Shown here piece by piece: positions 17,751-28,321 of a DNA stretch of 64,000 bases. The stretch's first letter is position 1; each line of letters opens with the position of its first letter. Source of the DNA: an uncultured Bacteroidales bacterium (GTDB lineage: Bacteria > Bacteroidota > Bacteroidia > Bacteroidales > P3); the NCBI GenBank assembly GCA_900314925.1, contig OMXC01000006.1, forward strand, positions 62,001 through 126,000. The letters are read 5' to 3'. The translations under genes and the position numbers were made by a program. Below the pieces are notes generated by a model. It was not told the DNA's origin and did no database searches. It worked only from the letters and a program-made list of their open reading frames with translations.

Positions 17751-18671
17751 TTATTTGTTGTTAAAATCCTTGAGTTTCACCACGTTGATAGGGCTCACCA
17801 CCTTCACGGCGTCGTACACCTGCTTGCGCTCCTGCGGGGGCGCGGGGGTGAAGATGGATACGAGCTCCTGTATCTTGACGTCCACGAACTGCTGCACGCT
17901 GAGCAGGTTGGTGCGTTTCTTGCTGAGTACCATGAGGTCCTGCAGGGCGTCGAGGATGGCCTGGCGCGCCTGCGGCTGGTCTTTGGTCATCATGTCGAGC
18001 CCCAGCCGGTGGTATTTGTAGTAGGCCGCGTGGAGCTCGCCATAGGCGCCGTTGGTGTGGTTCTCCATGAACCAGTAGCGGCTCTTCTGCCCCTCGCTGC
18101 TGCGCCACCCCACGTAGCCGCTGCTCTCGGCCGTCTGCTGCACCTGCTGGGCGAGGGCGTAGTAGGGCTCGCCGGCGTTGAGGGAGTAGCTGTCGAAGTA
18201 GATGCCGAGCATTATGTAGCAGTAGTAACCTATTGTGGATGAGAGGTTGCCATAGAAGTTGTTGACGTCGAAGTCGAGGGGCTGGCTCTCGTTGTAGGTA
18301 AACGTGAAGTTGCCCGACTCCAGGTAGTTGAACAAGCCGGTGGTGTATGTGGAGTTGTACACAGGCCGCCGCATCTGTATCTGCAGCTGTCCGCCGAACT
18401 CCGTAGCCGAGGTGCGCTGACTCAAAATCAGGGCTATAGAGCAGTCTATCTGCTCCACTGGTTCAAATGTGACGTTCGTCCAGCGGCGCCCGCCCACGAG
18501 GTCTTCGATGGCCTGTTTCATGTTCTCGAAGACCTTCTTGTCGTTCGACTCGTAGCCCTGCGTTGTCGTCTGCAGCTTCTGGCTGTTGATGGTCACCAAG
18601 CAGCGGAATTCCTGAGCCCTGCCCACCGACAGGAGGCTCAACAACGATGCTATAACCATCAATCTGCGCAC
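17751..18671 (-). CDS. DUF4835 family secreted protein (PorD-like)
   Basis: This is a 306-residue protein with a cleavable signal peptide (LLSVGRAQEF, cleavage after GRA or AQ). The mature part follows the DUF4835 pattern: INSQKLQTTTQGYESNDKK, RRWTNVTFEPVEQIDCSI, YNSTYTTGLFNYLESGNFTF split around the domain centre, and a conserved YYCYIMLGIYFDSY. The family is restricted to Bacteroidetes; some annotation schemes name it PorD and place it in type IX secretion, though I cannot confirm the role from sequence. It sits 10 nt after a small lipoprotein gene. Confidence 0.85.
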   Translation of the reverse strand: MRRLMVIASLLSLLSVGRAQEFRCLVTINSQKLQTTTQGYESNDKKVFENMKQAIEDLVGGRRWTNVTFEPVEQIDCSIALILSQRTSATEFGGQLQIQMRRPVYNSTYTTGLFNYLESGNFTFTYNESQPLDFDVNNFYGNLSSTIGYYCYIMLGIYFDSYSLNAGEPYYALAQQVQQTAESSGYVGWRSSEGQKSRYWFMENHTNGAYGELHAAYYKYHRLGLDMMTKDQPQARQAILDALQDLMVLSKKRTNLLSVQQFVDVKIQELVSIFTPAPPQERKQVYDAVKVVSPINVVKLKDFNNK

Positions 18672-18681
18672 TGTGCTGTAA

Positions 18682-18912
18682 CTATTTAACCTTACGCCGT
18701 TTATACATCCCCGCGGGCTTGGCCGAGCGGCTGGTGGAATACTGCAGGTTGCCCTTCACGGTCGACCTGTGGACGTACATGGTCTTCTCGCTGTTGACTT
18801 TAGAGCGGTGTGACGTTTTCTTCAAGCCGTAGTAGTAGGTGTCGCATCCGGCAAAGACGGCGACACACAACAGCAACGCCAAAGGCAAAAAGTATTTCCT
18901 CCTAATCTTCAT
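18682..18912 (-). CDS. Small hypothetical lipoprotein (76 aa)
   Basis: This tiny gene encodes a lipoprotein signal peptide (FLPLALLLCVAVFAGC, lipobox Cys23) followed by a short, very basic, Ser/Lys/Arg-rich mature part with no recognised domain. The ATG at 18912 (MKIRRKY) is preferred over one 12 nt upstream. A TAnnTTTG promoter sits 45 nt upstream and DUF4835 follows after 10 nt, which argues that the gene is real and heads the operon. The function is not known. Confidence 0.65.
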   Translation of the reverse strand: MKIRRKYFLPLALLLCVAVFAGCDTYYYGLKKTSHRSKVNSEKTMYVHRSTVKGNLQYSTSRSAKPAGMYKRRKVK

Positions 18913-18956
18913 ATTCATAAACATTTACAATCATTCTCACGTGTTCTTTCCCCTTG

Positions 18957-18964
18957 CAAATATA
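18957..18964 (-). promoter_or_regulatory. -7 element for the lipoprotein/DUF4835/aminotransferase set
   Basis: TATATTTG on the minus strand, followed by GCAAG, about 45 nt before the ATG at 18912. Confidence 0.6.
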
Positions 18965-19031
18965 CAATTAAAATTTGATATATTGTATATTGTGCCGATA
19001 ATATTTTCTTTTTGGCGCTCCGGCAAGGCCG

Positions 19032-19796
19032 CTATGAGAAGCCTCCCGGCGCCCCTTGGGGCTGGCCGAAGGGGTTTTCGCGGCCGTCGGCGGCTGTTAA
19101 AGTATCACTTTCATGGCCGTGTGCAACAGCATTGTTGTCAGCTGCTTCTTCCTCTTCGTCTTCTGCGCCGTCCCAGCTGATGCCGACGCTCTGCGAGGCG
19201 CGTCCGGCATAGTCGGTCACGAAGCCGTAGAGGTACACCTCCTCGCCCTCCCACTCGTCGGGCAGCATCATGCTCAGCGACTGCGAGCGGCGGTAGACGG
19301 GTGCCGACAGGAGCCCGAGTTCCGCCGCGGGGCAGTAGGCATAGAGGTAGACGGTGTCCTCGCCCGAGGAGCGCATGTGCAGCGGGTTGCGCTCGAAGCT
19401 CACGGTGAGCACCCGCCGGTCGTCGACCGCGGGCTTGCCGAAGGCCACCGGCGCCACGGGGCCGCAGCTGAAGAGCAGACGGCTGTAGTCGACCTCCAGG
19501 GCGCCGTCTACCAAGCTGAACGACTGGCTGTTGAGGCTTACAAAGAGGTTCTGCTCCGTCATGCCCTCGTCGTGCGACACCTGCCGCATGCCTATGCGGA
19601 GCACCTGCGACTGACGCGACGCAAACTGCACCATGGCCTTGAAGAGGTGGCGGTGCGACTGCTGCCTGTCGGTGCGCGGGTTGCGCACCTTGCCGGGCTT
19701 GGCGCGCAAGCACCACTTGCCGCGCCACAAATAACCCACCACTGGCCCCAGCCGTCCGCTGTAGCCGCCAAGATAACCGTTCTGCTGCTTTGCCAT
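19032..19796 (-). CDS. DUF6266 family protein
   Basis: This 254-residue protein has the DUF6266 N-terminal signature GYLGGYSGRLGPVVGYLWRG, then a region with SHRHLFKAMVQFASRQSQVL and a beta-rich C-terminal part, ending in a low-complexity acidic segment (DGAEDEEEEAADNN). The family is confined to Bacteroidetes and has no assigned function. No signal peptide is seen. It stands alone on the minus strand, divergent from gyrB. Confidence 0.8.
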   Translation of the reverse strand: MAKQQNGYLGGYSGRLGPVVGYLWRGKWCLRAKPGKVRNPRTDRQQSHRHLFKAMVQFASRQSQVLRIGMRQVSHDEGMTEQNLFVSLNSQSFSLVDGALEVDYSRLLFSCGPVAPVAFGKPAVDDRRVLTVSFERNPLHMRSSGEDTVYLYAYCPAAELGLLSAPVYRRSQSLSMMLPDEWEGEEVYLYGFVTDYAGRASQSVGISWDGAEDEEEEAADNNAVAHGHESDTLTAADGRENPFGQPQGAPGGFS

Positions 19797-22133
<2,337 letters not shown>

Positions 22134-22188
22134 CACCTTTATACGTGACTCTGAACACAACGAACTATCAAAATACAGGAAGTAGGGA

Positions 22189-22776
22189 ATGACAATGACA
22201 GTAACTGAAGAAGAATTGCAACGCATAGTGGCCGCTGCGGTCAAGGTGGCGCTCAAAGAGGTTAAAGGCATCGAAGAGCGCAACGAGGAGCCGACCACCC
22301 AAGTGGAGACCACCGAGATGGGTGCCGAGGAGCTGGACGAGGCTATGCGCCTGATGCAGAGCAACCGCGGCAAGGGCAACGAGCCGATGGTGGGCATCTT
22401 CTGGTACTCACCGCAGCGCAAGACGCTGTTCGGCGTGCGGTCGCACCGTGTCAGCGACTACACAAAAGCCAATGCGCGTTCTGAATATGGCAGCATTTCC
22501 TGCTCCGAGATGCATGAGGATGTCTGGAAGAAAGAGTACCATCGCCAGAAATACAAGAACGACGGCATAGGCCCCTACACGGGTGCTTACGAGATGGTGC
22601 CGCGCGGACGCATCTTCTACAACCCCGCCACCGAGGTCTTCACCATCGCCGTCGGCAGCTGGATACACCAGTACCCCGAAGCCGTGCCGCTCATCGTTGA
22701 CGAGTTCAACCTCGCCGCTGCCACTTACGAAGTCAAGACCGCCCACCACTGGGACATCGGCCAAAAATGGAACTAA
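22189..22776 (+). CDS. Hypothetical protein
   Basis: This 195-residue protein is not recognised. A helical, charged N-terminal ~55 residues (EEELQRIVAAAVKVALKEVK) precedes a compact domain with GIFWYSPQRKTLFGVRSHR, a WKKEYHRQKYKNDGIGPYTG segment, and a C-terminal PRGRIFYNPATEVFTIAVGS followed by WIHQYPEAVPLIVDEF. No signal peptide, membrane span or known catalytic motif is visible. Codon use matches the neighbours. It lies 55 nt after gyrB and 33 nt before pepE. Confidence 0.6.
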   Translation: MTMTVTEEELQRIVAAAVKVALKEVKGIEERNEEPTTQVETTEMGAEELDEAMRLMQSNRGKGNEPMVGIFWYSPQRKTLFGVRSHRVSDYTKANARSEYGSISCSEMHEDVWKKEYHRQKYKNDGIGPYTGAYEMVPRGRIFYNPATEVFTIAVGSWIHQYPEAVPLIVDEFNLAAATYEVKTAHHWDIGQKWN

Positions 22777-22809
22777 TAAAAACACCGACCAAAATAAATA
22801 TACAATATT

Positions 22810-23559
22810 ATGGACAAACGCAACCTTCTCCTCATCAGCAACAGCACCATGCGCGGCGAGGCTTACCTCGGCTGGTGCAAGGATATGATTGCCGACTTCT
22901 GCCGTCGGCACAACATCAAACGAGTGCTCTTCGTGCCCTACGCCGGCGTGAGCCTGGCCGAGGGCGGCCTCACCAAGAGCTACGACGCCTACGAGGCCAA
23001 GGTGGCCGCCGTATACAAGGAGTTCGGCGTGAAGCTCACCTCCGTGCACCACAAGGCGCTGCCCGTCAACGCCGTGTATGACACCGACTGCGTGGCCGTG
23101 GGCGGTGGCAACACCTTCCACCTCGTCCGCGAGCTGCAGCGCACGGGCCTCATGCAGGCCATCCGCCAGCGTGCCTTCGACGGCATGCCTTACATGGGCT
23201 GGAGCGCCGGCTCGAACGTGGCTGGCCCCACCCTCTGCACCACCAACGACATGCCCATCGTGATGCCCGCCTCGTTCGACTGCATGGGCCTGGTGCCGTT
23301 CCAGATCAACCCGCACTATACCGACTTCTTTGACCCCAAGCACGGCGGCGAGACCCGCGACGACCGCCTGAAGGAGTACATCATGGTCAACCCCAAGGCC
23401 TCCGTCGCCGCCATCCGCGAGGCAACAGCCCTGCTCCTCGAGGACGGCAAGCTGAAACTCATCGGCAAGCCCAACAAGATGAAGGTCTTCAAGACCAAGA
23501 TTGAGAACACCAAGGAATACGGCCTCCGCAGCAACATCGACTTCCTGCTGAAAGCATAA
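22810..23559 (+). CDS. pepE: Dipeptidase E (peptidase family S51)
   Basis: This 249-residue cytoplasmic peptidase hydrolyses Asp-Xaa dipeptides in characterised homologues. The nucleophile elbow GWSAGSN (Ser, ~135) and the downstream His region QINPHYTD match the S51 triad; GGGNTFHL precedes them. The length is normal. A near-copy of its last 40 codons reappears at 24291-24413 behind a lipoprotein gene, which indicates past local duplication. Confidence 0.93.
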   Translation: MDKRNLLLISNSTMRGEAYLGWCKDMIADFCRRHNIKRVLFVPYAGVSLAEGGLTKSYDAYEAKVAAVYKEFGVKLTSVHHKALPVNAVYDTDCVAVGGGNTFHLVRELQRTGLMQAIRQRAFDGMPYMGWSAGSNVAGPTLCTTNDMPIVMPASFDCMGLVPFQINPHYTDFFDPKHGGETRDDRLKEYIMVNPKASVAAIREATALLLEDGKLKLIGKPNKMKVFKTKIENTKEYGLRSNIDFLLKA

Positions 23560-23614
23560 GATACAAACAGTCAATCTTTTAATACATTAAACAACACAAT
23601 TAACAAAAATCATT

Positions 23615-24178
23615 ATGAAATCAAAACTGAAACCACTCCTCATCGCTATGCTGGCAACCGTTATGGTTGCCTGTGGAGAAAAAGACAACGACGGACAGAC
23701 TCCTAACGACAACAACAATGGCAACAACCAGACGTCGACCATTGCTGTCGGTCGAATCGGCAACGGGAGCATCACCATTGGCGATTACCCCAACCCCAAT
23801 GCCTACGGCATTGATTTCGACAAGGACGGCGTGCTGGAATTCAGCATCAACGGCGAAGGCGACAACACCTATCTGGCATACCAGTGGACCGAAGGCGGCA
23901 ACAACATTGTCGCTTCTACGTCTGCTTGGGACTATCTGGCCCCGCTTGCTCAGAACACCGTCATAGGCCCCCAGAGCAATTTCGCAGGCCAAGGCGACGC
24001 TATGTTTGAGGACTTCAACTCGCTCCCCGAAAAGTTCTATGTAGGCTGCCGCTTCGTGCTTTCCGACGGCGTACACTATGGCTGGATTTCAGTCCGGCAC
24101 CAGAACGGCACGCTGAATTGGGAGAAATGCGCCTACAACACCAACAAAAACGAGTCTATCGAGGCCGGCAAAGAGTAA
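23615..24178 (+). CDS. Hypothetical lipoprotein
   Basis: This is a 187-residue predicted lipoprotein (lipobox VMVAC, Cys20) with an Asn/Asp/Gly-rich linker (DNDGQTPNDNNNGNNQ), then a domain with GIDFDKDGVLEFSINGEGD and YGWISVRHQNGTLNWEKCAY. The D-x-D-x-D-G run could bind calcium, though that is only a resemblance. Its codons look less GC-rich than those of its neighbours. It sits exactly between intact pepE and a 3' scrap of a second pepE, so it may have arrived in, or been captured by, the rearrangement that broke the duplicate. Confidence 0.72.
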   Translation: MKSKLKPLLIAMLATVMVACGEKDNDGQTPNDNNNGNNQTSTIAVGRIGNGSITIGDYPNPNAYGIDFDKDGVLEFSINGEGDNTYLAYQWTEGGNNIVASTSAWDYLAPLAQNTVIGPQSNFAGQGDAMFEDFNSLPEKFYVGCRFVLSDGVHYGWISVRHQNGTLNWEKCAYNTNKNESIEAGKE

Positions 24179-24290
24179 TCTTGCCATAATCACAGACACC
24201 ACACGTAGCCGGCCCTGCTGCAATGCAGAGCCGGCTACGTAATTCTTACCAATATTCTTTGATAATTATTTTTTGCCGTGTCGGTAAAAT
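24179..24290. other. Spacer between lipoprotein gene and pepE remnant
   Basis: This short spacer holds the 11-bp-arm hairpin listed at 24203-24240 and an AT-rich stretch ending exactly where pepE homology begins. Confidence 0.5.
24203..24240 (+). terminator. Perfect-stem hairpin, probable terminator of the lipoprotein gene
   Basis: Arms ACGTAGCCGGC and GCCGGCTACGT pair perfectly over 11 bp, with an inner CTGC/GCAG pair. It lacks a long T run (AATTCTT follows). Confidence 0.6.
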
Positions 24291-24413
24291 CTTGAGGATG
24301 GCAAGCTGAAACTCATCGGCAAGCCAAACAAGATGAAGGTCTTCAAGACCACGATGGCCAACACCAAGGAGTACGGCCTCAGAAGCAACCTCGACTTCCT
24401 GCTGAAGGCATAG
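24291..24413 (+). pseudogene. 3' remnant of a second pepE copy
   Basis: Forty codons plus TAG (LEDGKLKLIGKPNKMKVFKT, then TMANTKEYGLRSNLDFLLKA) match the C-terminus of the upstream pepE with four substitutions and several silent changes. No start or upstream coding region is present, so it cannot be functional. It is best explained by tandem duplication of pepE followed by deletion or replacement of the 5' part of the second copy. Confidence 0.88.
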
Positions 24414-24431
24414 CGCCACAGCATACAAAAG

Positions 24432-24467
24432 AACGAGAGCCGGTCACCATGGTGACCGGCTCTCGTT
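24432..24467. terminator. 36-bp perfect palindrome, bidirectional terminator
   Basis: AACGAGAGCCGGTCACCA and its exact reverse complement abut without a loop, flanked by short A and T runs, between the pepE remnant (+) and the end of the S41 protease gene (-). It is placed to stop transcription from both sides. Confidence 0.75.
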
Positions 24468-24499
24468 TGCTATGCATCCCCGGGGAGGATGGCGGCACG

Positions 24500-26074
24500 T
24501 CACTTCGTGATGGTTTCCAGGGCGCGCTGGTAGCCGGCATCTATCTCCTTCATGACGAGGTAGTAATGGTCTATGCCGAAAAGGGAGCGGGCCACCTGTG
24601 CCTTCAGCATCAGGCGCATATAGCGGTCGCTGTGGGCCGTACGCTCAGGCTCGGCGGCTTCCTTGGCGGTGTCGCGCACGACGCCTTTCTCTATGGCTGC
24701 AGCTGCGAGCAGGCTGTCGAGGCCAAAGGAGTCGTAGTTGGCGAGGTAGGTGTCGAAATCCTTCACACGCGCATCGCGACGGTGCTGGTCGGCCCACCGG
24801 GCCGGGAATGTGTTGAGCAAGCCCTTGCCGCGCAACGATATGTAGTAGTCGGAGAGACGCATGGTGTCGAGCGGCACGAAGACGTCGGGCATGACCCCCC
24901 CGCCGCCATAGACGGTGCGTCCATGGGCCGTGGTATATTTCAGGCTGTCGGCGAAATGGATGGAGTCTGCGTTGACGAGCTCGCCGTGACGGTAGCGCTT
25001 GTTGGTCTCCTGGCGGTAGGCATCGGTGCCCTCGTCATAGGGGCGCTGTATGCAACGGCCGCTGGGGGTGTAGTAGCGCGCGGTGGTGAGGCGTATCTGT
25101 CCTCCGTCGGAGAGCGGGAACACGCGCTGCACCAGTCCTTTGCCGTAGGAGCGGCGACCTACCAGGGTGCCACGGTCCCAGTCCTGCACGGCGCCGCTGA
25201 CAATCTCGCTGGCGCTGGCCGAGCCTTCGTCAATCATCACCACGAGGCGCCCTGAGCGCCAGTTGCCGCGACCGTTGGCCGTGTAGTTGTGGCGGGGCGA
25301 GATGCGTCCCTTGGTGTACACGATGAGCTGTCCGCGCTCAAGGAACTCGTTGGCCATGGCGTTGGCGATGTCGAGGTAGCCGCCCGTGTTGCCACGCAGG
25401 TCTAGCATCAAGGCTGTCATGCCCTGCTTCCGCAACTCTTTGACGGCCTTGCGGAACTCGTCCACCGACGTGCGCGCGAAGCGTGTGAGACGTATGTAGC
25501 CCACGGTGTCGTTGGCCATGAAGTAGGTGTCGATGGAATAGATGGGCACCCTGTCGCGGATGATATGGAAGGTGTAGACGGTGCCGTCGCGGAGCATATC
25601 GATGACCACCTCGGTACCCTTCTTGCCACGCAGACGCTTGAAGACGAAGTTGTTGTCTATCGTGTCGCCTGTCGCTTTCTCACCGTCGATGGTGAGCAGC
25701 TTGTCGCCTACCTGCACGCCCACCTTCTCGCTGGGGCCGCCTTCGATGACGCTCTGCACCACGATGGTGTCGCTGACAATCTGGAACGAGATGCCGACGC
25801 CTTCAAAGTTGCCCTGCAGGCCCTCGTTGGCGCGTTGCACGTCCTTGGCGGCGATGTATACGCTGTGCGGGTCGAGGGCTTTGAGCATGGCGTTGATGGC
25901 CTCGGTGCTCATCTTGTCCATGTCGGGGCCCTCGACGTAGTTGCCGTCGATAAGCCTCATCACCTCGTCAACCCTCACCTGGCCCGCCGTCACGCTGTCA
26001 GGTATCACCGGCGGCTGCGCCAACGCCGCCACCGTGGCCGCCACGGCCGCAAGCAATGCTGTAACCTTCTTCAT
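24500..26074 (-). CDS. S41-family C-terminal processing peptidase
   Basis: This 524-residue periplasmic protease has a signal peptide (MKKVTALLAAVAATVAALAQ), an N-terminal helical segment, a PDZ domain (EGVGISFQIVSDTIVVQSV ... VGVQVGDKLLTIDGE), then the S41 core with LDLRGNTGGYLDIANAMA, the nucleophile Ser in DEGSASASEIVSG and the general-base Lys in RSYGKGLVQ. A C-terminal ~120-residue helical tail follows. CtpA/Prc homologues trim envelope proteins. Its ATG overlaps the agmatine deiminase stop by 4 nt, so it is translationally coupled to the agmatine genes. The long upstream open frame is only the shadow of that neighbour. Confidence 0.92.
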   Translation of the reverse strand: MKKVTALLAAVAATVAALAQPPVIPDSVTAGQVRVDEVMRLIDGNYVEGPDMDKMSTEAINAMLKALDPHSVYIAAKDVQRANEGLQGNFEGVGISFQIVSDTIVVQSVIEGGPSEKVGVQVGDKLLTIDGEKATGDTIDNNFVFKRLRGKKGTEVVIDMLRDGTVYTFHIIRDRVPIYSIDTYFMANDTVGYIRLTRFARTSVDEFRKAVKELRKQGMTALMLDLRGNTGGYLDIANAMANEFLERGQLIVYTKGRISPRHNYTANGRGNWRSGRLVVMIDEGSASASEIVSGAVQDWDRGTLVGRRSYGKGLVQRVFPLSDGGQIRLTTARYYTPSGRCIQRPYDEGTDAYRQETNKRYRHGELVNADSIHFADSLKYTTAHGRTVYGGGGVMPDVFVPLDTMRLSDYYISLRGKGLLNTFPARWADQHRRDARVKDFDTYLANYDSFGLDSLLAAAAIEKGVVRDTAKEAAEPERTAHSDRYMRLMLKAQVARSLFGIDHYYLVMKEIDAGYQRALETITK

Positions 26075-27108
26075 ACTGCTGGCATCTGCTGACTTAGACA
26101 ATGGAAGGAGCCGAGGCCCCAGATGATGTCGGTGGAGTCGATGCCGACGACCTCGCGGTCGGGGAAGCAGGCCTCGAGGATGTAGGCCGCCTCGTTGTCG
26201 GTAAGGCAGCGGTAGGTGGGGAAGATGACCTTGCCGTTGGCGATGTAGAAGTTGGCGTAGGACGCCGGCAGGCGCTGGCCGTCGTAGAAGACCACGTCGG
26301 GCATGGGCAGCTCCACGATGGTGGGCTGCTTGCCGTTGGCCAGGCGGCAGCGCTTGAGCATCTTGAGGTTCTTCTGCAGGGGCTCGTAGTTCTCGTCCCA
26401 CACGTCGTCCTCGACGGCTGTGATGATGGTGTCGTCGCCCACGAAGCGGCTGAGGTCGTCGACGTGGCCGTCGGTGTCGTCGCCCACGATGCCGTCGCCG
26501 AGCCAGATGATATTGTCCACGCCGTAGTAGTCGCGCAGGTAGCCCTCGATCTTGTCCTGGTCGAGGTGCGGGTTGCGGTTGGGGTTGAGCAGGCACGACG
26601 TGGTCGTCAGCAGGTCGCCGCGCCCGTTGACGTCTATGGAGCCGCCCTCCATGACGATGCCGGGCTCGAAGAGCGGCATGTCGGGCATCAGCTCGTGGAT
26701 GCGCACAGGCACCTCGGTGTCAAGCTCGTAGGGGTACTTGCCGCCCCACGCGTTGTGGTTCCAGTTGACGATGGCGCGCTTGGCCGGCTCGGAGCGGTTG
26801 AGCAGGAACGCGGGGCCGTGGTCGCGGCACCAGGCGTCGTTGCTCGGTATGATGTGGAGGCGTATGTTGCCCATGTTGGCGCCAATGGCTTCGAGCTCGC
26901 GGCTCACATGCTGCAGCATCGGCTCGTCGTCGACGTTGATGTGCACCGTCTCGCCCTCGGCCAGGGTCTTGACGAAGAGGTGGTATGACGGGTAGATGGT
27001 CTCAATCTTGCCTGGCCACGAGTCGGGGTTCTTCGGGTAGGTGAGCCACGTGGCCTCATGCCTGGCCCACTCGGCAGGCATGTAGTAACCTTGTTCTTTC
27101 GGTGTCAT
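26071..27108 (-). CDS. aguA: Agmatine deiminase
   Basis: This 345-residue enzyme converts agmatine to N-carbamoylputrescine and ammonia. Guanidino-modifying-enzyme motifs are present: NDAWCRDHGPAFL, the region EGGSIDVNGRGDLLTTTSC and the catalytic Cys near the C-terminus in GSFHCLSQQ. The start ATG at 27108 (MTPKEQGYYMPAEWARHE) overlaps the stop of the upstream amidase by 1 nt. Together with that amidase it makes the two-step route agmatine to putrescine. Length and motifs are normal. Confidence 0.95.
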   Translation of the reverse strand: MTPKEQGYYMPAEWARHEATWLTYPKNPDSWPGKIETIYPSYHLFVKTLAEGETVHINVDDEPMLQHVSRELEAIGANMGNIRLHIIPSNDAWCRDHGPAFLLNRSEPAKRAIVNWNHNAWGGKYPYELDTEVPVRIHELMPDMPLFEPGIVMEGGSIDVNGRGDLLTTTSCLLNPNRNPHLDQDKIEGYLRDYYGVDNIIWLGDGIVGDDTDGHVDDLSRFVGDDTIITAVEDDVWDENYEPLQKNLKMLKRCRLANGKQPTIVELPMPDVVFYDGQRLPASYANFYIANGKVIFPTYRCLTDNEAAYILEACFPDREVVGIDSTDIIWGLGSFHCLSQQMPAV

Positions 27109-27974
27109 CAGTCTATGTATCTTTTCGTTATGTCGCCATAGGAGTCTATGCGGCGGTCGCGCAGGTAGGGCCAGTGGCGGCGGTAGTGGTCGGTCTCGTC
27201 GAGGTCGAGGGTGCTGATGTGCGTGGCCTCGTCGTAGTGCGGCGCCTGCCAGAGCACGCGTCCGAAGGCGTTGGTGACGAACGAGCCGCCCCAGAACTGC
27301 ATGCCGCCCTCGCGGCCGGTGCGGTTGACGCTCACCACGGGCACGCCGTTGGCCACGGCATGGCTGCGCTGAATGGTCTGCCAGGCCGCATACTGCTCGC
27401 GGTTGTCGTGCTCGCTCTGCTTGACATCCCAGCCGATGGCCGTTGGGAAGAAGAGGATCTGCGCCCCCTTGAGGGCCGTGATGCGCGCCGCCTCGGGGTA
27501 CCACTGGTCCCAGCAGATGAGCACGCCCACGGTGGCGAACTTGGTCTTGAACACCTTGTAGCCCAGGTCGCCGGGGGTGAAGTAGAACTTCTCGTAGTAG
27601 CCCGGGTCGTCGGGGATGTGCATCTTGCGGTACTTGCCCAGGTACGAGCCGTCGGCGTCGATGACCGCCGTGGTGTTGTGGTAGAGCCCCTCGGCGCGCT
27701 TCTCGAACATCGAGCATATCAGCACCACGCCCAGCTCCTTGGCCAGGGCCATGAAATGCTGCGTCGTGGGTCCTTCGGGGATGGGCTCCGCCAGCTGGAA
27801 GTTCTGGTAGCGCTCCTCGTCGCAGAAATAGAGCGACGCGAAGAGCTCCTGCAGGCAAATGATCTGCGCTCCGCCGGCAGCCAGTTCGCGCACCTTATCT
27901 GTATAGCGTTCAATGTTTTGAGCCTTGTCTTCGACACAGCTCATCTGGGCTATGCCCACCTTCACTTTGTTCAT
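27108..27974 (-). CDS. aguB: N-carbamoylputrescine amidase
   Basis: This 288-residue nitrilase-family enzyme hydrolyses N-carbamoylputrescine to putrescine. The Glu-Lys-Cys triad is visible: Glu in IICLQELFAS, Lys in GKYRKMHIPDD and Cys in VLICWDQWYPEAAR. The start at 27974 (MNKVKVGIAQMSC) is chosen because the promoter -7 box lies just upstream at 27997-28004, which rules out the longer open frame. It is the first gene of the aguB-aguA-S41 operon. Confidence 0.95.
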   Translation of the reverse strand: MNKVKVGIAQMSCVEDKAQNIERYTDKVRELAAGGAQIICLQELFASLYFCDEERYQNFQLAEPIPEGPTTQHFMALAKELGVVLICSMFEKRAEGLYHNTTAVIDADGSYLGKYRKMHIPDDPGYYEKFYFTPGDLGYKVFKTKFATVGVLICWDQWYPEAARITALKGAQILFFPTAIGWDVKQSEHDNREQYAAWQTIQRSHAVANGVPVVSVNRTGREGGMQFWGGSFVTNAFGRVLWQAPHYDEATHISTLDLDETDHYRRHWPYLRDRRIDSYGDITKRYID

Positions 27975-27996
27975 TTCGTCAGTAGTTTTGAAGATG

Positions 27997-28004
27997 CAAA
28001 AATA
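27997..28004 (-). promoter_or_regulatory. -7 element for aguB operon
   Basis: TATTTTTG on the minus strand (TAnnTTTG), 22 nt before the aguB ATG, implying a very short leader. Confidence 0.65.
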
Positions 28005-28077
28005 CAAAAAAAATCGCACATGGCCAAAAACGAACCATCTTTTGCATCTTTTTTCCACCCCCGCGCCTCGGAGCCGG

Positions 28078-28177
28078 TACGGAGTCCCTACGGCATTTCT
28101 TCAGTAGTTCTTCAGTAGTTCTTCAGTGCGGCACTGAAGAACTACTGAAGAACTACTGAAGAACGGCCGTACCGGGG
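28078..28177. repeat. 100-bp palindromic element, copy 1
   Basis: This element is built from 11-nt units. Its core is a perfect inverted repeat with 33-bp arms (28097-28129 and 28131-28163) around one unpaired G at 28130; each arm is three near-identical units of type TTCTTCAGTAG. Outer pairs add CCGGTACGG (28074-28082) with CCGTACCGG (28167-28175), and CCCTACGG (28086) with CCGTAGGG (28183). All 100 bases are identical to 40704-40803. It lies in the divergent gap between aguB (-) and yajC (+). A protein-free mobile repeat (REP/MITE-like) or a cruciform/regulatory site are both possible. Confidence 0.93.
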
Positions 28178-28321
28178 CAAGGCCGTAGGGAGGCGGTGCC
28201 GGAGGGGGTGAGGAAAGATTATTTTGGCGACGGCACAATATAAAGCGGCAAGGTGCGTTATAGTGAAGCGTCGGCGCACGGCGCGCAGACAACCGACAAG
28301 AAGAATAAAAAACAGAAAACC

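Noticed and set aside
26075..26596. Extended N-terminus of the S41 protease
   Set aside because: The open frame overlaps agmatine deiminase; the ATG at 26074 starts a clear signal peptide and overlaps the aguA stop in the usual ATGA way.
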